Shown: positions 7,341 through 8,342 of the stretch, piece after piece
Layout: every line of letters starts with the position of its first letter
How positions within the stretch are numbered: position 1 is the first letter of the stretch
Origin: Clostridia bacterium
GTDB lineage: Bacteria > Bacillota_A > Clostridia > RUG12999
Direction of reading: 5' to 3'
NCBI GenBank assembly: GCA_017558425.1
Contig: JAFYVD010000028.1
Coordinates: 1-8,342, forward strand
DNA: 8,342 bases
The notes under the pieces: generated by a model
The model's database searches: none
Told to the model about the DNA's origin: nothing
Seen by the model: only the letters and a program-made list of their open reading frames with translations
Made by a program: the position numbers and the translations under genes

Positions 7341-7427
7341 GGAGAGATGTCCGAGTGGTTTAAGGAGCTAGTCTTGAAAACTAGTGACTCGAAAGAGCCC
7401 AGAGTTCGAATCTCTGTCTCTCCGCCA
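7341..7427 (+). tRNA. tRNA-Ser (anticodon UGA)
   Basis: GGAGAGA (7341-7347) pairs with TCTCTCC (7417-7423), followed by discriminator G and an encoded CCA (7425-7427). The anticodon stem CTAGT/ACTAG (7368-7372 with 7380-7384) encloses CTTGAAA, giving anticodon TGA at 7375-7377. A long variable arm of class II type (from about 7385: TGACTCGAAAGAGCCC) and the G discriminator are serine identity features. It reads UCA and related codons. Confidence 0.97.
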
Positions 7428-7442
7428 TTAATTCAATAAAAA

Positions 7443-7468
7443 GGTGACTGCTGTAGGGCAAGGTCACC
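7443..7468 (+). other. Hairpin between the two serine tRNAs
   Basis: GGTGAC (7443-7448) pairs perfectly with GTCACC (7463-7468). TGC (7449-7451) can add three pairs with GCA (7458-7460) across a two-base AG bulge, closing on loop TGTAGG. No T-tract follows, so it does not look like an intrinsic terminator. It sits in the 48-base spacer of an apparently co-transcribed tRNA pair, where it could guide RNase processing. That role is a guess. Confidence 0.5.
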
Positions 7469-7475
7469 GCTTCGT

Positions 7476-7567
7476 GGAGAAGTACTCAAGTTGGCCGAAG
7501 AGGCGCCCCTGCTAAGGGTGTAGGTCGGGAAACTGGCGCGAGAGTTCAAATCTCTCCTTCTCCGCCA
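7476..7567 (+). tRNA. tRNA-Ser (anticodon GCU)
   Basis: GGAGAAG (7476-7482) pairs with CTTCTCC (7557-7563), followed by discriminator G and CCA (7565-7567). The anticodon loop CTGCTAA gives anticodon GCT at 7511-7513, closed by CGCCC/GGGTG with one G-U pair. The class II variable arm (about 7521-7537) is long, as expected for serine. It reads AGC and AGU. It has no promoter of its own in the 48 bases before it and is probably co-transcribed with tRNA-Ser(UGA). Confidence 0.96.
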
Positions 7568-7572
7568 CCATT

Positions 7573-7604
7573 AAGCAAGTCATTTTTAGAATGACTTGCT
7601 TTTT
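7573..7604 (+). terminator. Intrinsic terminator of the tRNA cluster
   Basis: AAGCAAGTCATT (7573-7584) is a perfect 12-base inverted repeat of AATGACTTGCTT (7590-7601) around loop TTTAG, and the stem runs into a TTTTT tract at 7600-7604. It begins 6 bases after the last tRNA. Confidence 0.93.
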
Positions 7605-7612
7605 GTTGTATA

Positions 7613-7644
7613 ACGAAAATATGGGTAGGAATTAACCTACCCAT
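7613..7644 (-). terminator. Probable terminator of the minus-strand gene
   Basis: ATGGGTAGG (7621-7629) and CCTACCCAT (7636-7644) form a perfect 9-base-pair stem with a 6-base loop. It lies 18 bases past the stop of the minus-strand gene. Read on the minus strand it is followed by ATTTTCG, a weak U-tract, whereas nothing T-rich follows on the plus strand. It therefore fits the minus gene better than the tRNA operon. Confidence 0.65.
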
Positions 7645-7661
7645 TGTATGTAATAAACTAT

Positions 7662-8285
7662 TTATTTTTTGTTTTTCCTTTTCTTATAGATAAACCCAAT
7701 GATAAAAGCAAGAGCAAAAACACCAATACAAACTACTACTGCAATATTGATATTACTTTTTATAATTATATCTGTTGGAGCATCTGCGCCACCTATAACA
7801 GATGTTGAACTTGTTTCTGCTTTGTTGATTTTTTCTAATCTTTCTTGTTCTTTTTCTTCAAACTGACCCTCATTCAAATACATTTGCATTCTTTCACCAA
7901 AATCATCAATATTTAAAATCTTCAATGTTTTTGTATCAAAAGAAGAAACCTCCCATATATATAAATGATTTGAGTTTTCCCAACCACCAAACAAATATTG
8001 ATTTCCTACTTTTACTAAATCTAATGTATCGGTTTTAGTTGAATTGCCATAACTATCACCTTTTTTCACTATACAAGGAAAATAAAACTCAGTATATGTA
8101 TATTCCTTTTCTTGCTCAAACTTACCTTTTATATTTTGCTTTTGAATTACTGTTATACTTTCTTCTGATATTGACTTGACTTCTCCAAAATAAACTTGGG
8201 CAATATCTTCACTCAATAGACTTTCAGGAATATCACCAGCAAAGACATTCAATGACATTGAAAATAAAATTAAAACCACACTCAA
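7662..8285 (-). CDS. Hypothetical signal-peptide protein with C-terminal membrane anchor and GGADxPT motif
   Basis: I do not recognise this gene. The open frame as read starts at a TTG (8285) and gives 207 residues. An N-terminal hydrophobic stretch ends in VFAGD, a good signal peptidase I site (cleavage after about residue 16). An acidic extracellular domain of roughly 140 residues follows, rich in Glu, Lys and aromatic residues, with a charged helical run at about 141-156. Then comes SVIGGADAPTDIII (162-175), one membrane helix (about 180-200) and a KKRKNKK tail, predicting type I topology with the tail in the cytoplasm. The motif resembles the GGADGPT stretch of Na+-translocating decarboxylase beta subunits, but the rest does not. 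The real start is probably the TTG at 8307, whose frame differs by one base at an A8 run; the restored product would be 214 residues. The gene is AT-richer than the aro operon. Confidence 0.7.
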   Translation of the reverse strand: MSVVLILFSMSLNVFAGDIPESLLSEDIAQVYFGEVKSISEESITVIQKQNIKGKFEQEKEYTYTEFYFPCIVKKGDSYGNSTKTDTLDLVKVGNQYLFGGWENSNHLYIWEVSSFDTKTLKILNIDDFGERMQMYLNEGQFEEKEQERLEKINKAETSSTSVIGGADAPTDIIIKSNINIAVVVCIGVFALAFIIGFIYKKRKNKK

Positions 8286-8296
8286 TAAACTTAATA

Positions 8297-8304
8297 TTTT
8301 TTTT
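8297..8304 (-). other. A8 homopolymer causing an apparent +1 frameshift at the gene's 5' end
   Basis: On the minus strand, TTG (8307-8305) is followed by eight A's. With eight A's the frame from this start reads MKKNIKFIEC and does not join the gene body. With seven A's it reads MKKILSLLSVV and continues directly into the long open frame, giving a classic lipophilic signal peptide. Confidence 0.75.
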
Positions 8305-8322
8305 CAAATTGCTCATCTCCTT
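8305..8322 (-). promoter_or_regulatory. Shine-Dalgarno and likely true TTG start of the minus-strand gene
   Basis: On the minus strand AAGGAG (8322-8317) is followed after 9 bases by TTG (8307-8305). An ATG begins directly after the AAGGAG with no spacing and is less likely to be used. The TTG at 8285 used by the uninterrupted frame has no such site at a proper distance. Confidence 0.7.
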
Positions 8323-8335
8323 ACATTTCTATTTT

Positions 8336-8341
8336 ATTATA
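8336..8341 (-). promoter_or_regulatory. Candidate -10 box of the minus-strand gene
   Basis: TATAAT on the minus strand (8341-8336) is a perfect -10 element about 14 bases before the Shine-Dalgarno. The -35 region would lie beyond the window edge, so the promoter is only half visible. Confidence 0.5.
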
Positions 8342-8342
8342 C

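Noticed and set aside
7443..7468. Intrinsic terminator between the serine tRNAs
   Set aside because: No T-tract follows the stem (next bases are GCTTCGT) and tRNA-Ser(GCU) has no other visible promoter, so transcription must pass through.
7428..7475. Fragment of the small SRP RNA, which can lie near serine tRNAs
   Set aside because: The spacer is only 48 bases and lacks the GGAA-type loop and conserved core of SRP RNA.
7662..8285. Calling the minus-strand gene a Na+-translocating decarboxylase beta subunit
   Set aside because: Only the short GGADxPT motif is shared. The protein has one membrane helix and a secreted domain rather than a polytopic channel.
7160..8342. CRISPR array, insertion sequence or tRNA-derived attachment site
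   Set aside because: No regularly spaced repeats, no transposase or integrase frame, and no second copy of a tRNA 3' end was seen in the window.

Overview
The window looks like chromosomal DNA from a low-to-mid GC Gram-positive bacterium, most likely a Clostridia member of the Oscillospiraceae/Ruminococcaceae kind. This is inferred from strong AGGAGG-type ribosome binding sites, sigma-A-like TTGACA/TATAAT promoters, CCA-encoding tRNA genes, standard TGA stops and the subtypes of the aromatic enzymes. No species can be named from the sequence alone.

Bases 1-7159 are one dense plus-strand operon for aromatic amino acid synthesis. In order it holds the 3' end of a DAHP synthase, prephenate dehydrogenase (tyrA), 3-dehydroquinate synthase (aroB), EPSP synthase (aroA), chorismate synthase (aroC), chorismate mutase/prephenate dehydratase with an ACT domain (pheA), a fused shikimate dehydrogenase-shikimate kinase (aroE-aroK), and type II 3-dehydroquinate dehydratase (aroQ). 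Together these cover every step from PEP plus erythrose-4-phosphate through chorismate and prephenate to phenylpyruvate and 4-hydroxyphenylpyruvate. Only the final aminotransferase is absent. Junctions overlap by 1-4 bases or leave gaps of 2-20 bases, so translational coupling is likely. The operon promoter lies upstream of the window.

Bases 7160-7604 hold three tRNA genes on the plus strand: tRNA-Pro(UGG), tRNA-Ser(UGA) and tRNA-Ser(GCU). A perfect consensus promoter precedes tRNA-Pro, and a second near-consensus promoter lies between tRNA-Pro and the serine pair. A hairpin without a T-tract separates the two serine tRNAs, and a strong intrinsic terminator closes the cluster.

Bases 7605-8342 hold a convergent, clearly AT-richer minus-strand gene for an unrecognised protein with a signal peptide and one C-terminal membrane segment. 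A GGADxPT-like motif sits just before that segment. Its natural start (Shine-Dalgarno plus TTG) is out of frame with the body by one base at a run of eight A's. Seven A's would restore a textbook signal peptide, so this is a sequencing error, a recent frameshift, or a slippage-controlled gene. It is the least ordinary part of the window.
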